DNA of 40,859 bases from Candidatus Laterigemmans baculatus (GCF_010367455.1 NZ_WRPR01000086.1:1-40859), one strand, 5' to 3'; counted from the first letter of the stretch, positions 17,222 through 25,378 are shown. Program-made: numbers and translations. The notes: generated by a model not told the origin, from the sequence alone.

Positions 17222-17296
17222 AGTTTTCTTGCCGAACTCGTCGGCGACGGGCGTGGTCTATACTGCTCGCCCCGCTCCCCGTGAGCTAAGGTCCGC

Positions 17297-17545
17297 GTGA
17301 TGCCGTTGACGATCACCACCACCCACTCACCCGCGAGCGATCTCGGCTATTTGTTGCACAAGCATCCTGAGCGATTCCAGAGTTTTGAGCTCAGCTTTGG
17401 CCGCGCCCATGTCTTTTATCCGGAACTTTCGGAGGCTCGTGCGACGGCCGCGTTGTTGCTCGACGTCGAGCCGCTGCGGCGAGTCCATGGATGCGTTTTC
17501 GGGGCGCTTGCGCTAGAGAGCGAACCGGTCGATCCCCGCCTCTAA
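17297..17545 (+). pseudogene. hen1: 5' remnant of hen1 (RNA 3'-terminal 2'-O-methyltransferase)
   Basis: The first 60 residues (MPLTITTTHSPASDLGYLLHKHP, then FQSFELSFGRAHVFYPELSEARATAALLLDVEP) match the N-terminal domain of bacterial Hen1, the methyltransferase that works with Pnkp in RNA repair. A complete Hen1 has about 450-480 residues with the methyltransferase domain at the C-terminus; here similarity stops near 17480 and the frame ends at 17545. The catalytic domain is missing, so it cannot methylate RNA. The ATG at 17300 is the family start, with an in-frame GTG at 17297. A family C palindromic repeat begins about 60 bp after the frame ends. I see no pnkp gene in the window. Confidence 0.85.
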
Positions 17546-17605
17546 AGGAGCAGCCGAAGTTGGGCTGTAGGTAGTGGTTGCGGCAGAAAGTTGCGAAGCA
17601 GCATG

Positions 17606-17683
17606 TTAAATCAGCCGCCACGCTTCTTGCGTCCGGTTCTCAGTATGTTGTCGGGAACCGGGGGCTAGCGCCCGGCGGCTGAT
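17606..17683. repeat. Dispersed palindromic repeat (family C), copy 1
   Basis: The outer arms ATCAGCCGCC (17610-17619) and GGCGGCTGAT (17674-17683) are perfect reverse complements, and an inner CCGGTTC/GAACCGG pair (17633-17639, 17655-17661) extends the fold. The core contains GGGCTAGCGCCC. A second copy of the whole sequence lies at 23100-23174. Similarity seems to reach about 25 bp further upstream in both copies. Confidence 0.8.
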
Positions 17684-17732
17684 GCATGGTCCCGGCCAGC
17701 CGCGGGTTCTGCAGCGGGACACCCAGGGCTGC

Positions 17733-17836
17733 GAGGCCCGAGGCTAGCGCCAATGACGTCGAGGGCTGATGCCAGATCGAGAGGCCCGAGGCTAGCGCCT
17801 ACGGCTCAATGACGTCGAGGGCTGATGCCAGATCGA
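17733..17836. repeat. Direct repeat that duplicates the lactonase gene 3' end
   Basis: 17733-17780 and 17781-17836 are adjacent copies of GAGGCCCGAGGCTAGCGCC followed by AATGACGTCGAGGGCTGATG and CCAGATCGA. They differ by an 8-bp insertion (TACGGCTC) in the right copy. The right copy contains the last codons and stop of the lactonase-like gene (stop 17799-17801); the left copy is a non-coding duplicate. GGCTAGCGCC is shared with repeat family C. Confidence 0.8.
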
Positions 17837-19100
17837 GGAAGACGATGCTCGAGGGATTCCCGACCGGAGTGTAGTGCTCGGTGAAATCGAGCTTGCCCGT
17901 CTCCCGGTTGACCTTGAAAAGGGTGACGTTGTCCGCCCGTTGGTTGCAGCAATAGAAGAACTGGCCGCTCGGGTCGAAGTTAAAGCTGCGGGGATAGTTG
18001 CCGCGAGTCCATTCGTTGCTGACCGGCGAAAGTTCACCGTCGGGGCCGACCGCGAAGATCCCAACGCTGTCATGCAATCGATTGCCGGCGTAGACGAACT
18101 TGCCATCCGCGGAAACGAGAATCTCCGAGCAAAAGTTGCTTCCGGCAAAGGTCGGTGGCAGGGTGGAGATCGTCTGGCGGGGCTCGAGCCGTCCGTTTTC
18201 GGCGTCGTAGTCAAATAGGACGATTGTCGAACCTTCTTCCTGGATCGAGTAGAACCAGCGGCCATTGGGGTGGAAGTCGAAATGCCGCGGGCCGTCTCCC
18301 GGGGGAAGCGAAACCGCTGGGGGATCGTTAGCGGTTAGAGTCCCATTCTGGGGATCAAACTTCCAAATAAAAATCTTATCCAAACCAAGGTCCACGTGCA
18401 GCACGAAGCGGCCCGCAGGGTCGGCCTCGATCATATGAGCGTGCGTCCGATCGTGTCCGCTGATGGCAAAGCTGCCCGGAGGGGCGTGGGTGGCTCGAGT
18501 GGGGCCGATCTCGCCTGCATCGACTTTCACATCCGTGGCTTCACCGAGTCGGCCATCTTCCATGATCGGCAATACCGCGACGGAACCGCCGAAGTAGTTA
18601 GCGACCAGCAAAAATTTGCCAGACGGATGGATGCTGACGTAGGTCGGTCCCGCACCGCCGGAGGGGACGGTGTTGAGTAACTCTAACTGTCCGGTCGCCC
18701 GGTTCACGGCGAAAGCGCTAACGGTTCCTTCTTGAGCCTCTCCCACGCGGTCCGTCTCATTGGCCGAGTAGAGCCGCGTGCCGGCCGCGTTGAGAACGAG
18801 GCAGCTCGGGCTGGTTCCCATCGCATGGATCCCCGCCGGTGAGAGCTCGCCGCTGGAGCGATCGACTTGGAACAGGTGGATCCCGCGGCCGTTGCCTGGA
18901 GGAAGATCGACCTGTGTTGGCAGTACATCCTGGAGCGGTGAGCTGAAGGTGCCCACGTAGGCCATCAGCGGTGCATCCTTGGAGCCAGACTGGGCATGCA
19001 GCAAGCCGGTTGTCAGGGGACTCAGTGCGAGCGAGGTCGTGCCGGCCAAGGCGACGGAGGTCTGAAGAAACTCGCGGCGGGATGGATGGCGGGGATTCAT
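17799..19100 (-). CDS. Tat-exported lactonase-family seven-bladed propeller protein
   Basis: A 433-residue protein of the YbhE/6-phosphogluconolactonase propeller family. The start at 19098-19100 places a twin-arginine signal, SRREFLQTS (R8-R9), at the N-terminus, followed by a hydrophobic stretch and an LHAQ cleavage-like site; an upstream in-frame extension lacks this logic. Propeller repeats are evident: YVGTFSS, GTSPSCLVLNAAGTRLYSANE, PTYVSIHPSGKFLLVANYFGG, GPRHFDFHPNGRWFYSIQEEG, SEILVSADGKFVYAGNR and PRSFNFDPSGQFFYCCNQ. Export argues against a role in the cytoplasmic pentose phosphate pathway, so another lactone or a structural role is possible. The stop lies inside a direct repeat (17733-17836). 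Confidence 0.9.
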   Translation of the reverse strand: MNPRHPSRREFLQTSVALAGTTSLALSPLTTGLLHAQSGSKDAPLMAYVGTFSSPLQDVLPTQVDLPPGNGRGIHLFQVDRSSGELSPAGIHAMGTSPSCLVLNAAGTRLYSANETDRVGEAQEGTVSAFAVNRATGQLELLNTVPSGGAGPTYVSIHPSGKFLLVANYFGGSVAVLPIMEDGRLGEATDVKVDAGEIGPTRATHAPPGSFAISGHDRTHAHMIEADPAGRFVLHVDLGLDKIFIWKFDPQNGTLTANDPPAVSLPPGDGPRHFDFHPNGRWFYSIQEEGSTIVLFDYDAENGRLEPRQTISTLPPTFAGSNFCSEILVSADGKFVYAGNRLHDSVGIFAVGPDGELSPVSNEWTRGNYPRSFNFDPSGQFFYCCNQRADNVTLFKVNRETGKLDFTEHYTPVGNPSSIVFLDLASALDVIEP

Positions 19101-19221
19101 CGGTGAAACGGATCTTGCGAATGAGCGACGGAATTTACAGGAGGTTCTGTGGGGTGGGGCCATTGTAGTCACTGCGGCCGAGGCATTCCGAGTCGAGGCA
19201 AGCGGTTTGCCGCGGCAGCCC

Positions 19222-19230
19222 TGCTACACT
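19222..19230 (+). promoter_or_regulatory. Weak extended -10 element (TGCTACACT)
   Basis: TGCTACACT fits an extended -10 box. It lies 45 bp before the ATG at 19276, which has AGGAG at 19261-19265. No good -35 is present. It may start the plus-strand gene run beginning at 19276. Confidence 0.25.
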
Positions 19231-19275
19231 ACAGCCACGACCGGAACCCGACGCAACCCGAGGAGATGAGAACCG

Positions 19276-20382
19276 ATGCCCGTAACCGATTGTCGAATCA
19301 GCCGGCTCGCAGCGGTATTTCTGTTGATCGCCTGCGTTGCCGGTGGCCCGGTGGTCGCCGAAGAGTTGCCGCAGGTCGAGGTCTCCAATATTCGCCGCGT
19401 GTTCCACAACGGCGAACACAATGCGTTCACCGACCTGATTCGCTTCCGAGACCAGCTATTTCTTACCTTTCGCAGTTGTCCCGACGGACATATGGTGCAC
19501 CCCACGTCTTCGATCCTCGTGTTGTCCAGCAAGGACGGCCAGGATTGGAAGCAAGTGCATCGGTTCAGCGTCGCCAAGCGGGATACGCGCGATCCCCATT
19601 TCCTGATTTTCAAAGATCGACTCTTTGTCTACACCGGAACCTGGTACAGCGGCGATACCACGTTGCCGCGCGACCAGTACGACCTGAATATGCACCTCGG
19701 TTACGCCGTCCATACCGAGGATGGGACCGATTGGACCGAGCCGATCATGCTCGAGGGAACCTTCGGGCATTACATCTGGCGAGCCGCGGCGGTCGATGGC
19801 AAAGCGTATCTTTGTGGGCGGCGCAAACACCAATTCGTCGCCGGTGAGCGAGGCAACCGTGAGCTCATCGAGTCGGCGATGCTTGAAAGCGATGATGGCC
19901 TCGTCTGGCGGACCCACAGTTTGTTTCAGGAGACGCAGGGCGACGAGACTGCATTCCAGTTTGATGCGGAGGGAAACGCCTTGGCTGTAGCACGGCGGGG
20001 AAGTGCTCCCGCGGAGCTGCTCCGCAGTCAGCCTCCTTACACGCAATGGCAGCGGAAGGATCTGGATCGCTACGTTGGTGGTCCACTGGTTGCGGAGTGG
20101 GGCGACCACACGCTCGTCGGCGGCCGCAAATCGCTGGCTGGCGAGGGGCCCAAGACAGCTCTCTACTTTCTTCGCGATGACCGTCTAGTCGAGGTGGCGG
20201 AACTGCCCAGCGGCGGCGATAACTCGTATCCTGGTTTCATTGCCCACAGCCCGACCCGCGGTCTCGTTTCGTGGTATTCCTCGCACGAAACGGACGAGGC
20301 GGGAAAGCCGATCACGGCGATCTACCTGGCCGATTTGGAGCTGACTTCTGGTCTCCATCCCATCCTTTCCGCCCCAGAGTGA
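19276..20382 (+). CDS. Secreted sialidase-fold-like protein
   Basis: A 368-residue exported protein (hydrophobic signal to about VVAEE, residue 28-30). Segments such as HNAFTDLIRFRDQLFLTFR, SSKDGQDWKQVHRF, HTEDGTDWTEPIML and ESDDGLVWRTHSL are Asp-box-like strands of a beta-propeller. It shares a clear plan with the protein at 37605: HNAFTDLIRF near the start, the second-blade WR motif, PPYT-x-W in the middle, and LPSGGD-x-SYPG and YSSHE near the end. The two are paralogues. It likely recognises or cleaves a glycan in the periplasm or outside. Its stop is followed 11 bp later by the FG-GAP gene start, so it heads that transcript. Confidence 0.85.
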   Translation: MPVTDCRISRLAAVFLLIACVAGGPVVAEELPQVEVSNIRRVFHNGEHNAFTDLIRFRDQLFLTFRSCPDGHMVHPTSSILVLSSKDGQDWKQVHRFSVAKRDTRDPHFLIFKDRLFVYTGTWYSGDTTLPRDQYDLNMHLGYAVHTEDGTDWTEPIMLEGTFGHYIWRAAAVDGKAYLCGRRKHQFVAGERGNRELIESAMLESDDGLVWRTHSLFQETQGDETAFQFDAEGNALAVARRGSAPAELLRSQPPYTQWQRKDLDRYVGGPLVAEWGDHTLVGGRKSLAGEGPKTALYFLRDDRLVEVAELPSGGDNSYPGFIAHSPTRGLVSWYSSHETDEAGKPITAIYLADLELTSGLHPILSAPE

Positions 20383-20393
20383 ACGAGGTGCGC

Positions 20394-21689
20394 ATGCTCG
20401 GCCGGTTGGCGCTTCTGATCGCCTTGGCAATTGGCATTCCCGTGGGCGTTTCTTTGGTAAAGCCCCACGTGCCGTCGTTCCGGCAGCCCGCGGAAATCTA
20501 CTCCGGAGGCACCACCTATCCCGCTTCCCCAGTGGGATTTGAGTTTCGAGAACTGGGTCCGCCGGTGGCGGGTTTGCCACTGATCACGAACGTCCAGATA
20601 TTCGATTTCGACGCCGATGGGCAGAACGAGGTGATCGCCTGCGATGCCTTGGGGAGCCGAGTTCTGTTGCTCGAGCGGCAGGAGGATGGAAGCTGGGAGG
20701 AATCGGTGTTGATCGCCGATGTTTCGGTTCCCGCGCATGCAACGGTCGTCGATATCGATCAGGACGGAGACCTCGATGTATTGGTTTCCGTGCTCGGAAA
20801 TATGATGCCTGACGACGGCGTGATCGGGCGGCTGGAGCTGTTCGAACGGCGGGGCGATCAGTTCGTGCGGCATGTGATTCTCGATAATGTGCGGCGTGTG
20901 GCCGATGCCCAGCCCGGGGACTTTGACGGGGATGGAGATATCGACCTTGCGGTGGCGGTGTTCGGCTACTCACGTGGCGCCGTCTTGTGGTTGGAAAATC
21001 TTGGCGATTTGGTCTTCCGCGACCACGAGCTGCTCAACGCGCCGGGGACGATTCATGTTCCGGTCGGAGACTTCGATCAAGATGGGGACCTCGATATCAC
21101 GGCGATCGTGACACAGGATGAAGAGGAGCTGTGGGGGTTCGAGAATTTGGGAGACGGAGAGTTCCGAGCGCGGCGAATCTGGATGACCGTCAATCTCGAC
21201 TTGGGAGGTGCGGGTTTAGTCTCCGCTGATTTGGACAGCGACGGGGACCTCGATCTGATTCTGCCGGCTGGAGACAATTTGGAAGATTTTGATGCCTATC
21301 CCCAGCCCTATCACGGCTGTTGCTGGTTTGAAAACCAAGGAGGCTGGGAATTCGAAGAGCATCGGATTAGCGATTTAGGAGGCACGTACGCAGCCGCGGT
21401 GGCGGACTTCGACGGCGATGAGGATCAAGACGTGGCTCTGGTGAGTCTGACGAACAATTGGCTGGAGCCTCAGAACGCAAGCGTCGTTTGGCTTGAGAAC
21501 GATGGACAACAGAACTTTACAACTTGGCAGGTTGCAGCCTCGCCGCTGCATCTGGTCACGGTGGCCGCCGGCGATCTCGATGGCGATGGAAGTGCCGATA
21601 TCGTCGCCGGGAGTCTGAACGTGCGTCGGCCCCATCGGCGGTTGGGACGGATCTCGGCTTGGATCAACGAAGGAAAGATTGCACCATGA
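20394..21689 (+). CDS. FG-GAP/VCBS repeat protein, membrane-anchored
   Basis: A 431-residue protein with an N-terminal hydrophobic helix (MLGRLALLIALAIGIPVGV) and an alpha-integrin-like propeller. Calcium-loop motifs of the type D-x-D-x-D/N-G recur at least seven times: DFDADGQNE, DIDQDGDLD, DFDGDGDID, DFDQDGDLD, DLDSDGDLD, DFDGDEDQD and DLDGDGSAD. The start at ATG 20394 has GAGG five bases upstream and leaves an 11-bp gap to the previous gene; longer frames read into that gene. Its stop overlaps the TPR gene start by 4 bp (ATGA). FG-GAP proteins bind Ca2+ and usually carbohydrate or protein ligands at the cell surface. Confidence 0.9.
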   Translation: MLGRLALLIALAIGIPVGVSLVKPHVPSFRQPAEIYSGGTTYPASPVGFEFRELGPPVAGLPLITNVQIFDFDADGQNEVIACDALGSRVLLLERQEDGSWEESVLIADVSVPAHATVVDIDQDGDLDVLVSVLGNMMPDDGVIGRLELFERRGDQFVRHVILDNVRRVADAQPGDFDGDGDIDLAVAVFGYSRGAVLWLENLGDLVFRDHELLNAPGTIHVPVGDFDQDGDLDITAIVTQDEEELWGFENLGDGEFRARRIWMTVNLDLGGAGLVSADLDSDGDLDLILPAGDNLEDFDAYPQPYHGCCWFENQGGWEFEEHRISDLGGTYAAAVADFDGDEDQDVALVSLTNNWLEPQNASVVWLENDGQQNFTTWQVAASPLHLVTVAAGDLDGDGSADIVAGSLNVRRPHRRLGRISAWINEGKIAP

Positions 21690-23077
21690 AGGTCACGATC
21701 TTGGTTCTGTGGATCGTCGTGATCATCGAGCTTGCTGTCGGCGCAAGTGTGCTGGCACTCGCGTCGATACGGACGGTTCCGCAGCTTCCCGACGTCGAAT
21801 TGAACGACCCGCTGGTCATGCCACAGTTGCGAGAGCTGGCCCAGGAAGCCGAGGCGAGCGGTTCCGAGGAGTGGGAACGGTTGGGGGCGGCGCTCGTCGG
21901 CAAGGGATTTTATGTCCATGCCGAGCCGGCCTATCGCGAGGCGCTGCGGCAAGATCCACAGAATTTCGCGGCGCAGTTCGGGCTCGCGTTCAGCTTGGAT
22001 CGAAGCGGCCGAATCGAGAAGGCTTCTGCCGAATACCGAAAGCTGCTTCAGCTTCCGACACCGTCGAGGGAGGACCAGGCCATCGTGTACCACGCGCAGT
22101 ATGCGCTGGGACGCAATGCGCTGCGGACGGAAAATGCCGCGGATGCGGAGTTCTTGTTTCAGCAGAACGCCGGATATCCGCCCGCTGATTATCAGGTTGC
22201 AAAATTAAGGATTCGTTCGGGGCGTGCCGAAGAGGCGCTGCCGATCATTGAGAGTAACCTTCGCAGCACTCCCCACTCGCTCGAGTTTCATTTCCTCCAC
22301 CATCGTGCGCTGTTGGAGCTGGGGCGGCCGCGGGAGGCATTTGAAGCAGCGGCTATGGAAGAGCGGTCGACTCGTCTGCTCGCGTTAAATTTCAATACCG
22401 AATACGTCTCTCCGCTCGACGCTTTGACCGGACTCGCTCCCATGCTGCGGGCTTTGGGCATGGCCACTGAGACTGAGGATGTGCGGCGGATCGAGCAAAT
22501 CGGGACTCGATTCAAATCGCGGCTCGCCGGTCAGCCCGTGTTCGTCGAGCGAATGGTGGATGATGAGTTGCTGAAGGTGGCGGTGCGAAACAAGCAGCCG
22601 CGGCGGGTTCTCGAGCTGCTCGAACAGATCCGCAGCACGGGGCGCGAGGATCACGTGACGCTCGAGCGTGAGGGGGATGCCCGCGGTCTCATGGGCCAGG
22701 CGGAGGCAGCGGCCGAATTGTGGCAGCGAGCAGCACTCCTCGCTCCTAGCCTCAGGCTCCATGAAAAGCTGGCTGATCACTACAAGACGCGCGACGTGGA
22801 TGAGCGCGACCGGCACCTCGGGCATGTGGCGCTTCAGCGAGGCATCGCAGAGTATCGCGCGAATCGCCTCGAGGCAGCGATACCACATCTGCAAGAGGCG
22901 GCGCGGATGCTCCCGGAAGACCCCGACCCCTGGTACTACTTAGCTGAGATGCAGTTTCATCTTGGGCGGCTCAGTGAGGCTCAGGACGCATACCGTAAAA
23001 CGTTCGAACTCGATCCCGGTCATGGCCGAGCCGCCGCCATGCTGTCGCACTTGGCCGCAGCGCCGGAGAACTTATAG
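21686..23077 (+). CDS. Membrane-anchored tetratricopeptide repeat protein
   Basis: A 463-residue protein with an N-terminal membrane helix (MKVTILVLWIVVIIELAVGA) and TPR units. The clearest are at about 70-105 (YVHAEPAYREALRQDPQNFAAQFGL) and at the C-terminus, about 385-455 (GIAEYRANRLEAAIPHLQEA, then DPDPWYYLAEMQFHLGRLSEAQDAYRK). The start ATG at 21686 overlaps the FG-GAP stop, which implies coupled translation and a working pair. TPR superhelices bind other proteins; here the partner is probably the FG-GAP protein. The 3' side is followed within about 25 bp by a family C repeat. Confidence 0.88.
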   Translation: MKVTILVLWIVVIIELAVGASVLALASIRTVPQLPDVELNDPLVMPQLRELAQEAEASGSEEWERLGAALVGKGFYVHAEPAYREALRQDPQNFAAQFGLAFSLDRSGRIEKASAEYRKLLQLPTPSREDQAIVYHAQYALGRNALRTENAADAEFLFQQNAGYPPADYQVAKLRIRSGRAEEALPIIESNLRSTPHSLEFHFLHHRALLELGRPREAFEAAAMEERSTRLLALNFNTEYVSPLDALTGLAPMLRALGMATETEDVRRIEQIGTRFKSRLAGQPVFVERMVDDELLKVAVRNKQPRRVLELLEQIRSTGREDHVTLEREGDARGLMGQAEAAAELWQRAALLAPSLRLHEKLADHYKTRDVDERDRHLGHVALQRGIAEYRANRLEAAIPHLQEAARMLPEDPDPWYYLAEMQFHLGRLSEAQDAYRKTFELDPGHGRAAAMLSHLAAAPENL

Positions 23078-23099
23078 CAAAGCGTCGCGCAGCAGTGCA

Positions 23100-23174
23100 T
23101 TAAATCAGCCGCCACGCGCTTGCGTCCGGTTCTCATGGTGTTTTCGGGAACCCGCGGCTAGCGCCGTCGGCTCA
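23100..23174. repeat. Dispersed palindromic repeat (family C), copy 2
   Basis: TTAAATCAGCCGCCACGC, then TTGCGTCCGGTTCTCA, then CGGGAACCCGCGGCTAGCGC correspond piece by piece to 17606-17683. It sits between the TPR gene and the next gene and may separate their transcripts. Confidence 0.8.
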
Positions 23175-23218
23175 GGTTTTTTTCAGCGTACGAACAAATC
23201 TTGAATGGAGGACCGATC

Positions 23219-24007
23219 GTGTTGAGCAAAGTCATCCTGACCCTTCTGATGCTGTGCGCCCCACCGAGCAGCGGCGAGCGGGAGCGGCAGTACCGCGACG
23301 TGGCTTGTGAAGGCACGTACTCGCACCACTTGCAAGGGGTGTGCGTTGATGAGGAATCGATCTACTGGAGTTTCACGACAACGCTGGTGAAGACGAATCT
23401 CGCTGGGGAGGTCATCCAGCGGATTCCGGTGGCCAATCATCATGGCGACCTGTGCTACCATGACGGCAAATTGTACGTGGCGGTGAATCTTGGGAAGTTC
23501 AATGACCCCGCTGGAAACGCGGACTCCTGGGTCTATGTCTACGACGCGGCGAGCCTGCAGGAAGTCGAGCGGCACGGGGTTCCCGAAGTGTTCCATGGAG
23601 CGGGTGGGATCGGATTCCGCGACGGGCGGTTCTTTGTCGTGGGGGGGCTACCCGCCGAGGTGGATGAGAATTATGTCTACGAATACGACGGCGACTTCCA
23701 GTTTGTGGGAAAGCACGTGGTGAAGAGCGGCCACACACACCTCGGAATCCAGACAGCCGCGTTTGCCCATGGACGGTGGTGGTTTGGGTGTTACGGATCT
23801 CCTCCGGTTCTGCTCGTCACGGGCGCTGATTTCGCGATGCAAGGACGCTATGAGTTCGATGCGTCGTTGGGCGTGGTGGGGCTTCCCGACGGCCGGTTGT
23901 TTGCCGCGAGTGGTCGCTGCGAGCAAGGCACCGGCTGCACGGGGCGAGTCCGCGTGGTCGTGCCGGATGAGTCGGCCGGCTTAAAACTCGGCCGCCAGAG
24001 GCCATGA
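23219..24007 (+). CDS. Secreted propeller-like protein of unknown function
   Basis: A 262-residue protein. The GTG at 23219 is chosen because GGAGG (23207-23211) lies seven bases upstream; a TTG at 23201 precedes that site and is unlikely. A short hydrophobic signal (VLSKVILTLLMLCAPPSSGE) is followed by blades such as GVCVDEESIYWSFTTTLVKT, HHGDLCYHDGKLYVAVNLG and GAGGIGFRDGRFFVVGGLP. This looks like an incomplete six-bladed propeller of the NHL/SMP-30 type, with His-rich turns (NHHGD, SGHTH) that could bind metal. No catalytic role can be assigned. Its stop overlaps the start of crcB by 4 bp. Confidence 0.75.
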   Translation: MLSKVILTLLMLCAPPSSGERERQYRDVACEGTYSHHLQGVCVDEESIYWSFTTTLVKTNLAGEVIQRIPVANHHGDLCYHDGKLYVAVNLGKFNDPAGNADSWVYVYDAASLQEVERHGVPEVFHGAGGIGFRDGRFFVVGGLPAEVDENYVYEYDGDFQFVGKHVVKSGHTHLGIQTAAFAHGRWWFGCYGSPPVLLVTGADFAMQGRYEFDASLGVVGLPDGRLFAASGRCEQGTGCTGRVRVVVPDESAGLKLGRQRP

Positions 24008-24387
24008 CCATGTGGGAGAGGATCGTGCTCTTGGCTTTGGCGGGAGCGGCTGGCACATTGGCGCGAGTCGGGATCGCGACGCTCGTGCAGCGGTTGTGTG
24101 GGGCTGGATTCCCCTGGGGGACATTAGCCGTCAACTCGCTGGGGTGCTTTTTGTTTGGATTGGTATGGGCTCTGGCCGACGAGCGGATGGCGCTGAGCTA
24201 CGAAACGCGAGCGATTGTGCTCGGAGGATTCATGGGGGCGTTCACCACTTTTTCCACGTTTGCTTTCGAGACCAGCGGTTTCCTGAGCGAATCGCAGTGG
24301 GGATTCGCAGCGGTTAATTTACTGCTCCAAAACACGCTCGGGGTGATGTGCGTGTTTCTTGGATTCGCCGTCACGCGTTTGTGGTGA
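24004..24387 (+). CDS. crcB: Fluoride channel CrcB/Fluc
   Basis: A 127-residue inner-membrane protein with four helices. Family motifs are GTLARVGIA (R21), WGTLAVNSLGCFLFG (N44) and GGFMGAFTTFSTFAFE (about 74-89), the last holding the central break and the Phe box that lines the fluoride path. Fluc proteins assemble as antiparallel dimers and let fluoride leave the cell. The first ATG (24004) overlaps the previous stop; a second ATG at 24010 is an alternative. I saw no fluoride riboswitch upstream. The gene is followed by the K+ channel gene after 10 bp. Confidence 0.93.
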   Translation: MTMWERIVLLALAGAAGTLARVGIATLVQRLCGAGFPWGTLAVNSLGCFLFGLVWALADERMALSYETRAIVLGGFMGAFTTFSTFAFETSGFLSESQWGFAAVNLLLQNTLGVMCVFLGFAVTRLW

Positions 24388-24397
24388 GGTGCGCAGC

Positions 24398-25378
24398 GTG
24401 GCTTCCTCATCGGGCTTGTCCGCGATTCACCCGCCGCGTTATCCCCAGCGCCCTCGCGAGCCTGGGCTCCGTCGCAAGGTGTACGACATTATCTTTGAGT
24501 CGGATACCTTTGCAGGTCGGCTGTTTGACATCGTGTTGTTGATCGCGATTTTCGCAAGCATTATTGCGGTTGCGACAGAGACGCTACCTCACGTGCAGGG
24601 CAAGCCGGGATGGCTGTTGGGGTTGAAGATTGCGGAGTTTATCTTCGCTGGACTGTTCTGCATCGAGTATGGATTGCGCGTTTATTGCTCTCGCTACCCT
24701 TGGAGATATGTGCTGAGTTTTTGGGGCGTGGTCGACTTGCTGAGTTTCCTGCCAGCCTTGTTATTCGGGTACGGTGCACCTCAGCAACGTTCGTTCGCGA
24801 TTATCCGAGCCGTGCGGTTGCTCCGGGTGTTTCGGATTCTCAAGCTCTGGAGGATCCTTCGGGGAGCGGATGAGCTGTCGTGGGCTGTCTGGCGGGCACG
24901 CGAGAAAATCATTGTGTTTCTCGCGGTGGTGCTGGTCGCGATCACGATCAGTGGAACATTGATGTATCACTTGGAATACATCGAGCCGGAGCCGGGAGAG
25001 CTGACGACTCCTTCAAGGTTCAGCTCGATTCCGCAGGCGATGTACTGGGCGATCGTCACCATGACCACGGTAGGGTATGGCGACATCGTGCCCCTCACGA
25101 CGCCGGGCAAGGTGGTTGCCGCTGCGTTGATTCTGCTCGGCTACAGTCTCATCATCGTCCCGACCGGGTTTGTGAGTGCCGAGATCACTTCCTTCAAGCA
25201 GCAGCAGATGGAAGCCGCCCGCGGGCGCGGCCCGTATGGCCCCTATGATCCGCAGGATGTCGAACCCACCGAGGGCGCACCGATCCGCCACTGCTGGCAG
25301 TGCAGCAATGAGCACCATGCCCCGGATGCCAACTACTGTGATTTCTGCGGAACCGCCCTGCCCTCGCGGTACGAGTAG
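24398..25378 (+). CDS. Voltage-gated-type potassium channel with C-terminal zinc ribbon
   Basis: A 326-residue six-helix ion channel. S1 is at about 40-60 (RLFDIVLLIAIFASIIAV) and S4 at about 135-155 carries the spaced charges RAVRLLRVFRILKLWR. The pore contains the K+ selectivity filter TMTTVGYGD (224-229 TVGYGD) between S5 (about 171-190) and S6 (about 238-262). After S6 comes a short cytoplasmic tail ending in a four-Cys knuckle, C299-x2-C302 and C314-x2-C317, which looks like a zinc ribbon. The GTG start at 24398 has GAGG eight bases upstream. It is transcribed with crcB. Confidence 0.92.
   Translation: MASSSGLSAIHPPRYPQRPREPGLRRKVYDIIFESDTFAGRLFDIVLLIAIFASIIAVATETLPHVQGKPGWLLGLKIAEFIFAGLFCIEYGLRVYCSRYPWRYVLSFWGVVDLLSFLPALLFGYGAPQQRSFAIIRAVRLLRVFRILKLWRILRGADELSWAVWRAREKIIVFLAVVLVAITISGTLMYHLEYIEPEPGELTTPSRFSSIPQAMYWAIVTMTTVGYGDIVPLTTPGKVVAAALILLGYSLIIVPTGFVSAEITSFKQQQMEAARGRGPYGPYDPQDVEPTEGAPIRHCWQCSNEHHAPDANYCDFCGTALPSRYE

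Noticed and set aside
23078-24003. Fluoride riboswitch in front of crcB
   Set aside because: crcB starts inside the end of the previous gene, and neither that junction nor the leader at 23078-23218 shows the conserved fluoride aptamer sequence.
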